A stretch of 64,000 nucleotides of DNA, from contig NZ_JACHMN010000002.1 in NCBI RefSeq assembly GCF_014204945.1, positions 372,001-436,000 of the forward strand. Direction: 5' to 3'. Numbering within the stretch: the stretch's first letter is position 1; every line of letters starts with the position of its first letter. Below, piece by piece: positions 7,812-16,492 of this stretch. The translations under genes were made by a program, and so were the position numbers. The notes under the pieces are model-generated. The model was not told the DNA's origin. It made no database searches and was given only the letters and a program-made list of their open reading frames with translations. This DNA comes from Allocatelliglobosispora scoriae (GTDB taxonomy: Bacteria > Actinomycetota > Actinomycetes > Mycobacteriales > Micromonosporaceae).

Positions 7812-9188
7812 ACTTTCGGGATCGACCTGCATCTCGACCTCGACACCGCGCACGGCCGCCGCACGGGGCTCGAGCAGGGGCTGCGCGACGCCATCCGGGA
7901 CGGGCGGCTGGCTCCTCGGACACGGCTGCCCTCCACCCGGGCGCTCGCGGCCGAGCTGGGGCTGGCCCGGGGCACCGTCAGCACCGCTTACGAGCAGCTC
8001 ATCGCCGAGGGCTACCTCGTCGCGCGACGCGGCTCGGGCACGGCGGTCGCGGTCCTGCCACGGCAGACGAGCGGCGGTGGGCGTACCCCCATGCGGGTTG
8101 ACGGGCAGCGACGGCCTGGCGACCCGGACCTGACCGCCTTCCCGGTGGCGGGCTGGCTGCGGGCGACCCGGCGGGCGCTCGCGGCGGCACCGGCCGAGGC
8201 CTACTACTACGGCGACCCGCGCGGGCGGATCGAGCTGCGCTCGGCGCTCGCGGACTACCTCGGCCGGACCCGGGGCGTGCTCGCGAGCCCGGATCAGATC
8301 ATCATCACCTCGGGATACCTGCAGGCGCTGGCGCTGCTCGCGCAGGTGCTGCGGGAGCGGGGCACGACGGCGGTCGCGATGGAGGACCCCGGCGTGCGCT
8401 TCCACCAGACCGTGGTCGCGCGGGCCGGGCTGCGCGTGCTGCCGCTGCCGGTCGACGAGAGCGGAGCACGAACCGACCTGCTGCGCGACGGCGAGATCGG
8501 CGGCGAGGCCGGGGCGGTCGTGGTCACCCCGGCGCACCAGTACCCGACCGGGGCGACCCTGCACCCGGCGCGGCGCCACACGCTGGCGCAGTGGGCACGG
8601 GCACGCGGCGGGCTCGTGATCGAGGACGACTACGACGGGGAGTTCCGCTATGACCGCCAGCCCGTCGGCTCCGTGCAGGGCACCGCTCCGGACCAGGTCG
8701 CCTATGTCGGCAGCGCCTCCAAGACCCTCGGCCCGGCGCTGCGGCTGGGCTGGCTCGTGCTGCCGCACCACCTCGTCGACGCCGTCGCCGACGCGAAGCT
8801 GCACCACGACCACCACACCGAGACGATCGGCCAGCTCACGCTCGCCGAGTTCATCACCGGCCACGATTACGACCGGCACATCCGCGCGAGCCGGTTGCGC
8901 TACCGCAAGCGGCGCGACCTGCTGCTCGCCCGCCTCCAGCCGACGACGGCGGTACGCGGCGCAGCCGCCGGCCTGCACGCCATGATCAGCTTGCCGCCCG
9001 GCGGCCCCGACGAGGCGGCCGTGCTGGCGCGGACCGCCGGATCGGGGCTCCCCGTCACCGGGCTCGCCGAGCACTGGCACGATCCGGGCGCGGACCATCC
9101 CCCGGGTGTCGTCGTCGGCTACGCGGCCTGCTCCGACGGCGCCTACCCGGCGGCGCTCGACACGCTCGGACGAGCGCTAATGAGTTGA
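7794..9188 (+). CDS. MocR/PdxR family transcriptional regulator (GntR HTH plus aminotransferase-like domain)
   Basis: The protein has 464 residues. Residues ~15-85 form a GntR winged helix (GLRDAIRDGRLAPRTRLPST, LGLARGTVSTAYEQLIAEGY). The rest is a fold-type I aminotransferase-like domain with the PLP lysine in GSASKTLGPALRLGW (~308) and the conserved EDDYDGEFRYDR. MocR proteins bind PLP or PLP adducts and control B6 synthesis, GABA or taurine metabolism and similar genes. ATG 7794 is preferred; ATG 7776 adds six residues. The divergent AhpD-like gene is the obvious candidate target, and an inverted repeat overlaps the start. Confidence 0.93.
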   Translation: MAQSWTTFGIDLHLDLDTAHGRRTGLEQGLRDAIRDGRLAPRTRLPSTRALAAELGLARGTVSTAYEQLIAEGYLVARRGSGTAVAVLPRQTSGGGRTPMRVDGQRRPGDPDLTAFPVAGWLRATRRALAAAPAEAYYYGDPRGRIELRSALADYLGRTRGVLASPDQIIITSGYLQALALLAQVLRERGTTAVAMEDPGVRFHQTVVARAGLRVLPLPVDESGARTDLLRDGEIGGEAGAVVVTPAHQYPTGATLHPARRHTLAQWARARGGLVIEDDYDGEFRYDRQPVGSVQGTAPDQVAYVGSASKTLGPALRLGWLVLPHHLVDAVADAKLHHDHHTETIGQLTLAEFITGHDYDRHIRASRLRYRKRRDLLLARLQPTTAVRGAAAGLHAMISLPPGGPDEAAVLARTAGSGLPVTGLAEHWHDPGADHPPGVVVGYAACSDGAYPAALDTLGRALMS

Positions 9189-9220
9189 CGCGGCCCGGGA
9201 AGGTCCGTAGAAACAGCGGC

Positions 9221-9769
9221 ATGCTGCGTGGTGACAAGGTCGGGCTCCGGGCCCGGCACGCCGAAGATGTGCCCATCCTGCACGAGGGGCTCCAGGACGA
9301 CGTCTACACGCGGCTGCGCGCCGACACCCGGCCCTGGCTGCCGATGAGTCTGCAGGAGTCGCCTTACGCGCCCCGGCCGAGCAAGGAGAGCGTGATCTGC
9401 TTCTCCGTCGTGTCCCTCGCCGACGGCTCGCTCGCCGGTGAGGCGCTGCTCTGGGGCATCGACACGCACAACCGCTTCTCGCACATCGGCATCTCGATGC
9501 TGCCGCAGTCGAGGGGCAAGGGCTTCGCCACGGACACGGTCCGGGTGCTCTGCCAGTACGGCTTCATGGTGCTGGGCCTGCAGCGCATGCAGCTCGAGAC
9601 GCTCTCCGACAACCACGCGATGCGCCAGGCCGCCCTCTCGGCCGGTTTCACGGTCGAGGGGACACTGCGGCGGACCGCGTGGGTCAATGGAGAGTTCGTC
9701 GACGACGTGATCTTCGGCCTGCTCCGCGACGAGTGGTCCGGCGGGCCGATCCCGCCCACCGCTAGCTGA
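9221..9769 (+). CDS. GNAT N-acetyltransferase, RimJ/RimL-like
   Basis: This 182-residue GNAT protein has the acetyl-CoA pyrophosphate loop QSRGKGFATD, the preceding beta-4 strand HIGISMLP, and the RimJ/L-like ending NHAMRQAALSAGFTVEGTLRR. Such enzymes acetylate protein N-termini or small amines in the cytoplasm. ATG 9221 gives the family-typical MLRGDKVGLR beginning. A TTG at 9185, overlapping the MocR stop, is an alternative that would couple the two genes. The stop overlaps the convergent metallopeptidase gene by 8 nt. Confidence 0.88.
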   Translation: MLRGDKVGLRARHAEDVPILHEGLQDDVYTRLRADTRPWLPMSLQESPYAPRPSKESVICFSVVSLADGSLAGEALLWGIDTHNRFSHIGISMLPQSRGKGFATDTVRVLCQYGFMVLGLQRMQLETLSDNHAMRQAALSAGFTVEGTLRRTAWVNGEFVDDVIFGLLRDEWSGGPIPPTAS

Positions 9770-10502
9770 GGTCGCAGGCCTTGAGTCCGGTGTCGTAGCC
9801 TTCGAAGAACGCGTCCGTGCGCTGCTTGCCGGTGCCGTGCGACTCCGGGGCGAACCACGGCTGTCCGGGATCGTCGGCGACCGCCAGCAGCCCCGCCTGC
9901 AGCTCCCCCAGGTCCCCGCTGTCCAACCGCAGCGCGTTGACCCTGACGGTGTCGCCGAGGTAGGCGCCGGCCATGCAGTCCGCCTGCAGCTCGTGCTCCA
10001 CGGTGTAGCGGTGGGTGATGCCGAGGCGGTTCTGGATGCCGTGGGCGTACTCGTGGCCGAGCAGGTAGTAGACGAAGGCGTCGCCGATCTGCCGGAACGC
10101 CTTCAGCGCCCAGGCCGAGTCGTAGGCGATGAAGTCACCCGCCGGGCAGTAGGCGGCGTTGTTGGCCGGAACCGGCTCCGAACCGCAGGCGAGCCGCCCC
10201 GCGCCCCGGTAGGGCACGAGCCGCGAGATCGGCTCGAACGGCTGCCCGCTGTCTTCGAACCGGGCCTTCCAGTACTCCTCGGCGACCGACATCGCGCCGG
10301 TCAGATCCCGCTGGAACTCCTCCGCCGTGGTCGTGCCGTCGACCTCACCGCTCGGCGATGCCGAGGGAGAGGCCGGCAGGGAGGCGACCGGCGGTGCCTC
10401 GCCGTCCCGGCCACCCCGGTCGCGGACCGAGACGCAGGCGGCGAGCACGATCACGACGGCGGCGCCGGCGAGGATGCGGGTGAGACGGTTGTCGAGGGTC
10501 AT
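9762..10502 (-). CDS. Lipoprotein zinc metallopeptidase, YpfJ-like
   Basis: This 246-residue protein has a lipoprotein signal (VVIVLAACVS, lipobox Leu-Ala-Ala-Cys), a Pro/Ser-rich linker, and then a neutral zinc metallopeptidase domain. That domain has HEYAH at ~149-153 and the third-ligand helix HELQADCMAGAYLGD, the signature of the YpfJ family. Cysteines around CGSEPVP and YCPAGDF are shared with this family. GGAAAGG lies before ATG 10502. It is probably anchored to the outer face of the membrane; the substrate is unknown. It lies 26 nt downstream of the metallophosphoesterase gene and is probably co-transcribed. Confidence 0.88.
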   Translation of the reverse strand: MTLDNRLTRILAGAAVVIVLAACVSVRDRGGRDGEAPPVASLPASPSASPSGEVDGTTTAEEFQRDLTGAMSVAEEYWKARFEDSGQPFEPISRLVPYRGAGRLACGSEPVPANNAAYCPAGDFIAYDSAWALKAFRQIGDAFVYYLLGHEYAHGIQNRLGITHRYTVEHELQADCMAGAYLGDTVRVNALRLDSGDLGELQAGLLAVADDPGQPWFAPESHGTGKQRTDAFFEGYDTGLKACDLS

Positions 10503-10528
10503 GAGCGGCGGCCTTTCCAACAGGGGTG

Positions 10529-11350
10529 TCAGCGGACCGGGAGCGGGACCACCGTCCACGGCAGCTGCTTGCGGGGGTAGTTCTCCCACTCTCTTGGGTA
10601 CCCCAGCGCGGGCTCGACGAAAGGCACTCCGTCGCGCCAATTGATGCCCGGCATGTGCCGGTGGCCGGTGACGACGACGGCGGCGTTGTAGCGCACATGC
10701 CAGTCCTCGGTGCGGTCGGTGCCGCACCAGAGCGAGAACTGCGGGATCCGCGGCAGCACCGCCAGGTCGCGGCGCATCGGGAAGTGTCCGACCAGGACGG
10801 TGGGCACGCCGGGGTCGAGCTGGTCGAGCCGCGCCGCGGTCTGCGCGACCCGGGCATGACACCACTCCACGATCGACGGGTACGGGTCGGGGTGCAGGTA
10901 GAACTCGTCCGTGCAGACGATGCCGTTCTCGGCCGCGGCCTCCATGGCCTGCGCGGCGGTGGTCCCCGGCGGCCGGAAGGTGTAGTCGTAGAGCAGCGTC
11001 ATCGGCACGACCGTGAAGGTCCCCGAGTCGAACTCGACCGTCTGGTAATCGTCCTCCGGCGTCAGCACCCCGAGGCTGCGGCAGATCTCGACGAGGTGGT
11101 CGTACCGCGCCTCGCCGCGCAGCTGCACCGGATCGGCGGGGGTGGTCCAGAGCTCGTGGTTGCCGGGCGTCCAGACGAGCTGCCGGTAACGCCCCCTGAG
11201 CGTCTCCAGGGTCCAGGCGAGCTGGTCGGGGGTCTCCCCGACGTCACCGGCGATCAGCAGCCAGTCAGCGGGACTCGCCGGGAGCTCCGAGACGATGTCC
11301 TTGTTCTTCGGATGCGAGACATGTAGATCGCTGACGGCGAGAAGCTTCAC
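10529..11350 (-). CDS. Calcineurin-like metallophosphoesterase
   Basis: This 273-residue protein has the full metallophosphoesterase motif set: SDLHVS (residues ~7-12), LIAGDVGE, TPGNHELW, VLVGHFP and VTGHRHMPG. Such enzymes hydrolyse phosphomono- or diesters with a dinuclear metal centre. The inserted segment around EFYLHPDPYPSIVEWCHAR is typical of an actinobacterial subfamily without assigned substrate. GTG 11350 is chosen because GGGGAGG precedes it; an open frame further upstream is not supported. The next gene in the same direction is the YpfJ-like lipoprotein. Confidence 0.9.
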   Translation of the reverse strand: MKLLAVSDLHVSHPKNKDIVSELPASPADWLLIAGDVGETPDQLAWTLETLRGRYRQLVWTPGNHELWTTPADPVQLRGEARYDHLVEICRSLGVLTPEDDYQTVEFDSGTFTVVPMTLLYDYTFRPPGTTAAQAMEAAAENGIVCTDEFYLHPDPYPSIVEWCHARVAQTAARLDQLDPGVPTVLVGHFPMRRDLAVLPRIPQFSLWCGTDRTEDWHVRYNAAVVVTGHRHMPGINWRDGVPFVEPALGYPREWENYPRKQLPWTVVPLPVR

Positions 11351-11452
11351 CGTCCCATCCTCCCCTGTCCCGGCAACGTTTTCTCCTCCGACCCTGCGCC
11401 CATCGCCTATGCTGCTCGACGATCGGTACCGGTCCGGCTGGCGGGAGGTTGC

Positions 11453-11758
11453 GTGACACCGGAGGAGTGGCTCGACGGCGAGATGCGCCATCACCTGGAG
11501 GAGTTCGGGCAGATCGGGCTCTATGAGCTGCTCTGGCTGCTCAACGAGACCGAGCTGGGCCTGTCCGACGAGGCGGCGATGGGCCTGGCCCGGCGGGTCG
11601 CCACCACCGGCGTCACCGAGCGGCTGGGCGAGCTACGCCGGTTGAGCTGGGTCTCCGCCGACGTGCTCGCCGGTCCGCTCGACCCGGCGGTCCTCGCCGA
11701 CGACGAGGCCTGGCTGGAGGACGCCGACTCGTCCTACGTCGCACTGGTGCAGCCCTGA
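11453..11758 (+). CDS. Small acidic protein, unknown
   Basis: This 101-residue soluble protein is strongly acidic and predicted to be helical. It begins with a GTG preceded by GGGAGG at 5-6 nt. Segments such as EEFGQIGLYELLWLLNE and DDEAWLEDADSSYVALVQP show no motif I can name. It is divergent from the metallophosphoesterase gene with ~100 bp between starts, and is followed by palindrome C1. Confidence 0.7.
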   Translation: MTPEEWLDGEMRHHLEEFGQIGLYELLWLLNETELGLSDEAAMGLARRVATTGVTERLGELRRLSWVSADVLAGPLDPAVLADDEAWLEDADSSYVALVQP

Positions 11759-11792
11759 CGCCTGCTCGAGTCGACCCGGACCGCCACGCTGC

Positions 11793-11869
11793 CATGATCG
11801 TGCATGTTCCCGGAAACAACCCCCTGGGCTCATCCGTAGGGCCTACTTCCGCGAAGAAGCGCGATCATG
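11793..11869. repeat. Palindrome family C, copy C1 (degenerate)
   Basis: Outer arms catgatcg and cgatcatg enclose ttcccggaaacaa and a ccccct/agggcc inner pair. It is a diverged version of copies C2 (18604) and C3 (26197), located between convergent genes. Confidence 0.65.
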
Positions 11870-11944
11870 GAGGCCGACGGGACCGGCCGAACGCGCTGCC
11901 GGAGGTCCGCGTCCAGGAAGGCCTCGGCCGCCTGACGCGCATCG

Positions 11945-13876
11945 TCATACGTGATCACGATCGCCGTTCTCCGTCAGGGCCGGTACCGGGCAGTGGATCA
12001 TCGAGCAGATCGTCCGCAGCAGCTCGAACTCCGCGTTCGTCATCGTGCCGTCGCTGCCGATCACCGCTACCATCGCCTCCACCAGCACCGACTTGTCCCG
12101 AGGGCTGAGCCCGTCGAGATCAGGCCATACCTGCTCCAGCGCCAGCACCCCCTGCGCGGGCGGCGCATAGCCCACGTCCAGCCGAGGCGCGATCCCCGCG
12201 ACCCCGGCCGCGAACGCACGCTGAGCAGCAGCCGGATCGGGTGTCCCGACGGACGCGAGGATCGCAAGGAGCATCGCGATCGAGTCCCGAGCCGTGGCGA
12301 GGTTGCGCTTGCGCTCCGGCCACGGCGGGTTGTCGTAGACGGACTCGTAGAGGTCCCGGTGCAGCAGCCGGGAGAAGCAGTACTCGAAGACGTCGACCCG
12401 CCCGTCGGCCATGATCAGCTCGTTGATCGTCTCGATCAGCTCCTGCTTGCGGGGCACCGGATGCATCCGCAGCACGGGGAAGCTCAGCTGCGCGATCGGC
12501 AGGCGGAGCAGCGGGTGCAGCCCCCAGACCTCGACGGCTTCGCCGACCGCCGCGTCGGCGATCCCGGTCCCGTGCTTGGCGGCGAGGATCGCGACCTGCT
12601 TGGCCCGCACGTCGGGCTGCTCGGACAGGAGCAGCCCGTAGACGAGCGGCGTCACCGTGTCGCCCCGCCGCGCCCGGGCCAGGATCTCCGGCGGGATCTG
12701 CCCGAGGATCGATTCGGCCCGCCGATAGGCTTCATCGCCGGGTGCCCCCACCTGCGAACTCACCTCGCCGGGCCCTACGGAGACCGTGGCGTCCGGGTGC
12801 GGCAGCGGCTGGGCGGGCGCCCCGGCGAGCCCGAGCGCCACGTCCTCGGCCATGCCGGAGGGCGGCGATTCGCGCCAGCGTTCGGTGAGCGCCTGCAGCT
12901 CGGCGGGGTTGAAGTCCGGCTCCAGCACCTGGATGCGCTTGACCAGCGGCGGGTGCGTGGCGAAGAGCGAGCTGAACCCCTGTCCCGACCCGAAGAGCAG
13001 GTGCCCCACCTCCTCGGTCTTGGGGCTGATCAGCTTCGATCCGCCCTCCAGCCCGCCGATCTTCTTCAGTGCCCCGGCGATCCCGGCGGTCTGCCGGGTG
13101 AACTGCACCGCCGAGGCGTCCGCGAGGTATTCGCGCTGCCGGGACACCGACGCCTTGATGATCCGTCCGGCCAGCACGCCGAGGAACCCGGCCGCGATCA
13201 GTGCGAGCCCGATCAGCGGCAGCGGGTTGCCGCCGTCCTTGCTGTCGCGGCTGCGCCCGCCGATGATCCCGGCGTTGACGAAGGTCCGGCCGATGACGGC
13301 GAGGAAGAGGATGCCGAAGAGCAGGCCGATGAGCTTGATGTTGAGCCGCATGTCGCCGTTGACGACGTGGCTGAACTCGTGCGCGATGACGCCCTGCAGT
13401 TCGTCGCGGTTGAGCCGGTCCAGCGCGCCGCGGGTCACGGCCACTGCCGCGTCCGCCGTCGACCATCCGGCCGCGAAGGCGTTGATCGCCCGCTCGTCCT
13501 CCAGGACATACACCTCCGGCACGGGTACGCCGGAAGCCAGCGCGATCTCCTCCACGACGTTGCGCAGGCGCCGCAGTTGCAGGTCGGTGGTGTCCTCCGG
13601 GACGAGCACGCCGCCGAGCTCCAGGGCGACCTTGCCGCCGCCCCCGCGCAGCCCGACGGTTCGGAAGAGCGACGCGAGCCCGATCACCACGACGGTGGCG
13701 ATCGCCGTGAAGATGAGCAGCCCGGGGAGGTTGTCGACGGTGCCGCCGACGAGGTTGATCGCGACGACGACGGCGAGGCAGACGGCGGCGACGAGCGCGA
13801 CGACGGCGAGCACGAAGAGGAGGACCAGGCGCGCCGAGAGGCGCTTGACCTGCCGCTGGCGCTCGAAGAAGTTCAT
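11945..13876 (-). CDS. M48 family (HtpX-like) zinc metallopeptidase with long C-terminal domain
   Basis: The protein has 643 residues. Two N-terminal membrane helices (~17-70) precede the M48 domain, with HEFSH at ~166-170, further helices at ~185-235, and the zinc Glu in REYLADASAVQF (~249). M48 proteins degrade misfolded membrane proteins on the cytoplasmic side. About 300 additional residues follow, well beyond the ~290 of HtpX. They include ELIETINELIMADGRVDVFE and a terminal segment IGSDGTMTNAEFELLRTI reminiscent of TerB-like helices. LemA is encoded 4 nt upstream, and the LemA/M48 pairing is widespread. The start ATG has GGAGA upstream within the LemA end. Confidence 0.92.
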   Translation of the reverse strand: MNFFERQRQVKRLSARLVLLFVLAVVALVAAVCLAVVVAINLVGGTVDNLPGLLIFTAIATVVVIGLASLFRTVGLRGGGGKVALELGGVLVPEDTTDLQLRRLRNVVEEIALASGVPVPEVYVLEDERAINAFAAGWSTADAAVAVTRGALDRLNRDELQGVIAHEFSHVVNGDMRLNIKLIGLLFGILFLAVIGRTFVNAGIIGGRSRDSKDGGNPLPLIGLALIAAGFLGVLAGRIIKASVSRQREYLADASAVQFTRQTAGIAGALKKIGGLEGGSKLISPKTEEVGHLLFGSGQGFSSLFATHPPLVKRIQVLEPDFNPAELQALTERWRESPPSGMAEDVALGLAGAPAQPLPHPDATVSVGPGEVSSQVGAPGDEAYRRAESILGQIPPEILARARRGDTVTPLVYGLLLSEQPDVRAKQVAILAAKHGTGIADAAVGEAVEVWGLHPLLRLPIAQLSFPVLRMHPVPRKQELIETINELIMADGRVDVFEYCFSRLLHRDLYESVYDNPPWPERKRNLATARDSIAMLLAILASVGTPDPAAAQRAFAAGVAGIAPRLDVGYAPPAQGVLALEQVWPDLDGLSPRDKSVLVEAMVAVIGSDGTMTNAEFELLRTICSMIHCPVPALTENGDRDHV

Positions 13877-13880
13877 CCGA

Positions 13881-14477
13881 TTAGAAGGAGACCTGCGGTG
13901 CCTGGCGGGCGTCGGGGTTCTCGAGTTCGAGCAGCGCCGCCGAGGTGAAGCCGAATGCTCCGGCGACGACGCTGGACGGGAACGTCTCCCGCTTGTTGTT
14001 GTAGGTCATGACCGAGTCGTTGTAGGCCTGCCGCGCGAACGCCACCTTGTTCTCGGTGGAGGTCAGCTCCTCGGAGAGCTGCATCATGTTCTGGCTGGCC
14101 TTGAGGTCGGGGTAGGACTCGGCGAGGGCGAAGAGCCGGCCCAGCGACTGGGTGAGGATGCCCTCGGCGCCGGAGAGCCCCTGCATCGCGGTCGGGTCGC
14201 CGGGGTTGGCGCTGGCGGCGGCCTGGGCGGCGATGGCGCCGTTGCGGGCCTGCACGACGGCTTCGAGGGTGCCCCGCTCGTGCGCCATGTAGCCCTTGGC
14301 GGTCTCGACGAGGTTGGGGATGAGATCGTGCCGCCTGGTGAGCTGCACATCGATCTGGGCGAAGGCGTTCTTGTACCCGTTGCGCGCGGTGACCAGGCCG
14401 TTGTACATCCCGACGACCCAGGCGGCGAGGACGCCCACGATCAGCAGCAGGCAGACGAGTCCGATGATCCATTTCAC
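13881..14477 (-). CDS. lemA: LemA family membrane protein
   Basis: This 198-residue protein has one N-terminal membrane helix (IIGLVCLLLIVGVLAAWVVG) and a coiled-coil alpha-helical domain with family signatures YNGLVTARNGYKNAFAQIDV, RRHDLIPNLVET and YNDSVMTYNNKRETFP. The topology is short cytosolic N-terminus and extracytoplasmic helical domain, or the reverse as proposed for LemA. It is the first gene of a two-gene operon with the M48 peptidase. It is divergent from a lipoprotein gene, with 112 bp between. Confidence 0.93.
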   Translation of the reverse strand: MKWIIGLVCLLLIVGVLAAWVVGMYNGLVTARNGYKNAFAQIDVQLTRRHDLIPNLVETAKGYMAHERGTLEAVVQARNGAIAAQAAASANPGDPTAMQGLSGAEGILTQSLGRLFALAESYPDLKASQNMMQLSEELTSTENKVAFARQAYNDSVMTYNNKRETFPSSVVAGAFGFTSAALLELENPDARQAPQVSF

Positions 14478-14589
14478 GAATTCAGACTAGGAGGGCAAAC
14501 CGGTTGATGTAGGCAACTTCGAAAAGCCGGGGCATGGCACGGGGGCGATAGGCTCGCCTCGCTCGCATCGATCAGACCCGGGGGCACCC

Positions 14590-15201
14590 ATGATCCGCCG
14601 ATCCGCCGCGCTCCTCGCCACGCTCGTCCTCGCAGCCGGGTTGGCTGCGTGCACCCGTAGCACCGCGACCGCCGAAGGCCCGAGCCGGCAGGAACGCGTG
14701 CGGCAGGCCTTCCAGCGGCTCGGCACGGAGATCGCGGCCAAGGACGGGTTGCCGACCGGCCCCACCGGCTATCTGAGGGCCGGCATGAACACCCTGCCCA
14801 GCGGCACGGAGCTGACGCTGTGGGTGAGCGACCCCGGCGACCCGGTGAAGGCGCGGTCGCGCTGCTTCTACCTCGACGAGCAGCATCGTGACGGCGTGGT
14901 GAGCGGCTACACCGGCTGCGGGGTTCCGGGCCGGGAGGTTTCGCTCAGCGGCGACACCGCCACGCTGGTCGGCTCCACCGGTACGTGGGGGGCCACGGCG
15001 GTGAAGATCGAGGGCAACGGCACCAGTACCGAGGTGCCCGTCACCGCGGGCTACTTCCTGGTGCCGTCGACCTTCACGAAGGAGGTCGATGTGCCGCTGA
15101 CCCTGACCCTGCTCGACGAGGCGAAGGTGCTCGGCACGGTGACCGAACTGATGCCGCCGGGCAGCGCCGTGCCGCAGCCCCCGTCCCTCGGCGCCCAGTA
15201 G
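14590..15201 (+). CDS. Putative lipoprotein, unknown
   Basis: This 203-residue protein has a clear lipoprotein signal (VLAAGLAACTRS, Cys21). The mature part has two cysteines (RCFYLDE, YTGCGVPG), probably a disulfide, and is predominantly beta with alternating hydrophobic residues (SLSGDTATLVGSTGTWGATA). No family is recognised. It is divergent from the LemA operon and convergent with the GNAT-ASCH gene. Confidence 0.75.
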   Translation: MIRRSAALLATLVLAAGLAACTRSTATAEGPSRQERVRQAFQRLGTEIAAKDGLPTGPTGYLRAGMNTLPSGTELTLWVSDPGDPVKARSRCFYLDEQHRDGVVSGYTGCGVPGREVSLSGDTATLVGSTGTWGATAVKIEGNGTSTEVPVTAGYFLVPSTFTKEVDVPLTLTLLDEAKVLGTVTELMPPGSAVPQPPSLGAQ

Positions 15202-15214
15202 TCCTCAGCAGTCC

Positions 15215-16171
15215 TCAGCGCAGGTCGACGACGAGGCGGAACCGCTCCAGGATCACCGGCGTGGCGTCGTCCACCGTGAACTCGGGGTCGCCCAGGGCAG
15301 CGCGCATCTCCTCGCCGTGCCAGAACCGCTCGTGCCCGGCCCGCCACTGCTCGACGGTCGCGTAGCCCTCGCCCTCGTCCACCGCGTGTGCCAGGTCGAC
15401 CTCGGCGAGCGGGACCACGCTGACGTCGGTGACCTCGATGATCGCCACCGGCTTCCCCTGCGAGTCGATCACGACCGACCGCTCCCCCACCTCGGCCAGC
15501 GGGGTGCCCTCGTGCTCGTAGTCGGCGAGCAGGCCGGTCGTGCTGGTCTTCGCGCCGGACAGGACCGCCTCGACGAGCCGGTCGCGCAGCGGGCCGGGGA
15601 AGGCGAACTCGCAGATCGGCAGGGCGCTGAGGTCCTCCCAGAGCGGCTTGACCAGCAGCTCGAACTCGAGATCGTCGCGCAGCGGCAGGCCGAACCGCTC
15701 GTCGCCGTAGGGGAAGGGCTCCAGCTTGCCGGTGTGGGCGTAGCCGCGCCGCACGTACCACTCCAGAAGTTCTTTTCGGAGGGTGATCACGGTCATCCGC
15801 ATCTCGCGGACGCCCCAGATGTCGCGCGCGTGGCGCTCCGCCTCGGCGAGCACCGCCTTGCCCAGGCCGCCGCCCTGCTCCGACGGGCGGACGGAGAACA
15901 TCCCGAAGTAGGCGTAGTCGCCCCGGTGCTGGAGCTGGCAGCAGCCGACGAGCAGTCCGTCGCGCTCGGCCAGGATCAGCCTGGTCAGCGGATCCGCCAC
16001 CACCTCCGCGACGGCGGCGGGGTCGGTGCGCTGCCCCCCCAGGAGGTCGGCCTCGGTGGTCCACCCCACCCGGCTCGCATCGCCCCGGTAGGCGGACTGG
16101 ACCAGCTCGACGATGGCCGGCACATCGGCGGCGGTGGCGGCGCGGAAGGCCAGCGGCAGGGCGGTATTCAC
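15215..16171 (-). CDS. GNAT acetyltransferase fused to an ASCH domain
   Basis: The protein has 318 residues. The first ~170 are a GNAT domain with YFGMFSVRPSEQGGGLGKAV (acetyl-CoA loop) and YVRRGYAHTGKLEP. Residues ~185-318 form an ASCH (PUA-like, RNA-binding) domain with ICEFAFPGPLRDRLVEAVLSG, GAKTSTTGLL, and KPVAIIEVTDVSVVPLAEV, ending in the typical EFTVDDATPVILERFRLV. ASCH proteins bind RNA or, in YqfB, hydrolyse N4-acetylcytidine. The fusion suggests an acetyl-transfer/deacetylation link or RNA-targeted acetylation, which is inference. GTG 16171 is preceded by GAGAGGA. It converges on the lipoprotein gene. Confidence 0.88.
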   Translation of the reverse strand: MNTALPLAFRAATAADVPAIVELVQSAYRGDASRVGWTTEADLLGGQRTDPAAVAEVVADPLTRLILAERDGLLVGCCQLQHRGDYAYFGMFSVRPSEQGGGLGKAVLAEAERHARDIWGVREMRMTVITLRKELLEWYVRRGYAHTGKLEPFPYGDERFGLPLRDDLEFELLVKPLWEDLSALPICEFAFPGPLRDRLVEAVLSGAKTSTTGLLADYEHEGTPLAEVGERSVVIDSQGKPVAIIEVTDVSVVPLAEVDLAHAVDEGEGYATVEQWRAGHERFWHGEEMRAALGDPEFTVDDATPVILERFRLVVDLR

Positions 16172-16190
16172 CGGGGTCCTCTCTGAACGG

Positions 16191-16492
16191 GAATGCGAAG
16201 GCGATCAGTCTCGCAGGCGCCTTGGTAGGACGGTCCGGGCGACACCCCGCTGTGCCGTTTTCGCGTACCTCATCGACGTCGTCAATAAATCAATTAGTGT
16301 CAATTTAAAACTCACCCCCGAGCAACTCACCCTGCGGCTCGGCGTATTGTCTGTACAAAGTAGACTATCAGCGAAATATACACCTCGGCGAATAGAACAT
16401 ATTGGGTCAGTTTCTTTTAGGGACTATCTTTTCATCGACATGCGTCGGTACGATTCCCGCGGTATGAAGGCAACCGCAAGGAAGGACCACAC
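16191..16492. other. Intergenic region, AT-rich promoter of the epoxide-hydrolase-like gene
   Basis: No gene is seen in these 300 bp. The part from about 16270 to 16450 is conspicuously AT-rich (for example caataaatcaattagtgtc) compared with everything around it. It ends in AAGGAAGGA, the ribosome-binding site of the next gene. It probably holds a regulated promoter or a long 5' leader. Confidence 0.5.

Noticed and set aside
11951-13948. Plus-strand open frame of 665 codons
   Set aside because: Antisense to the M48 peptidase; composition shows a shadow frame.
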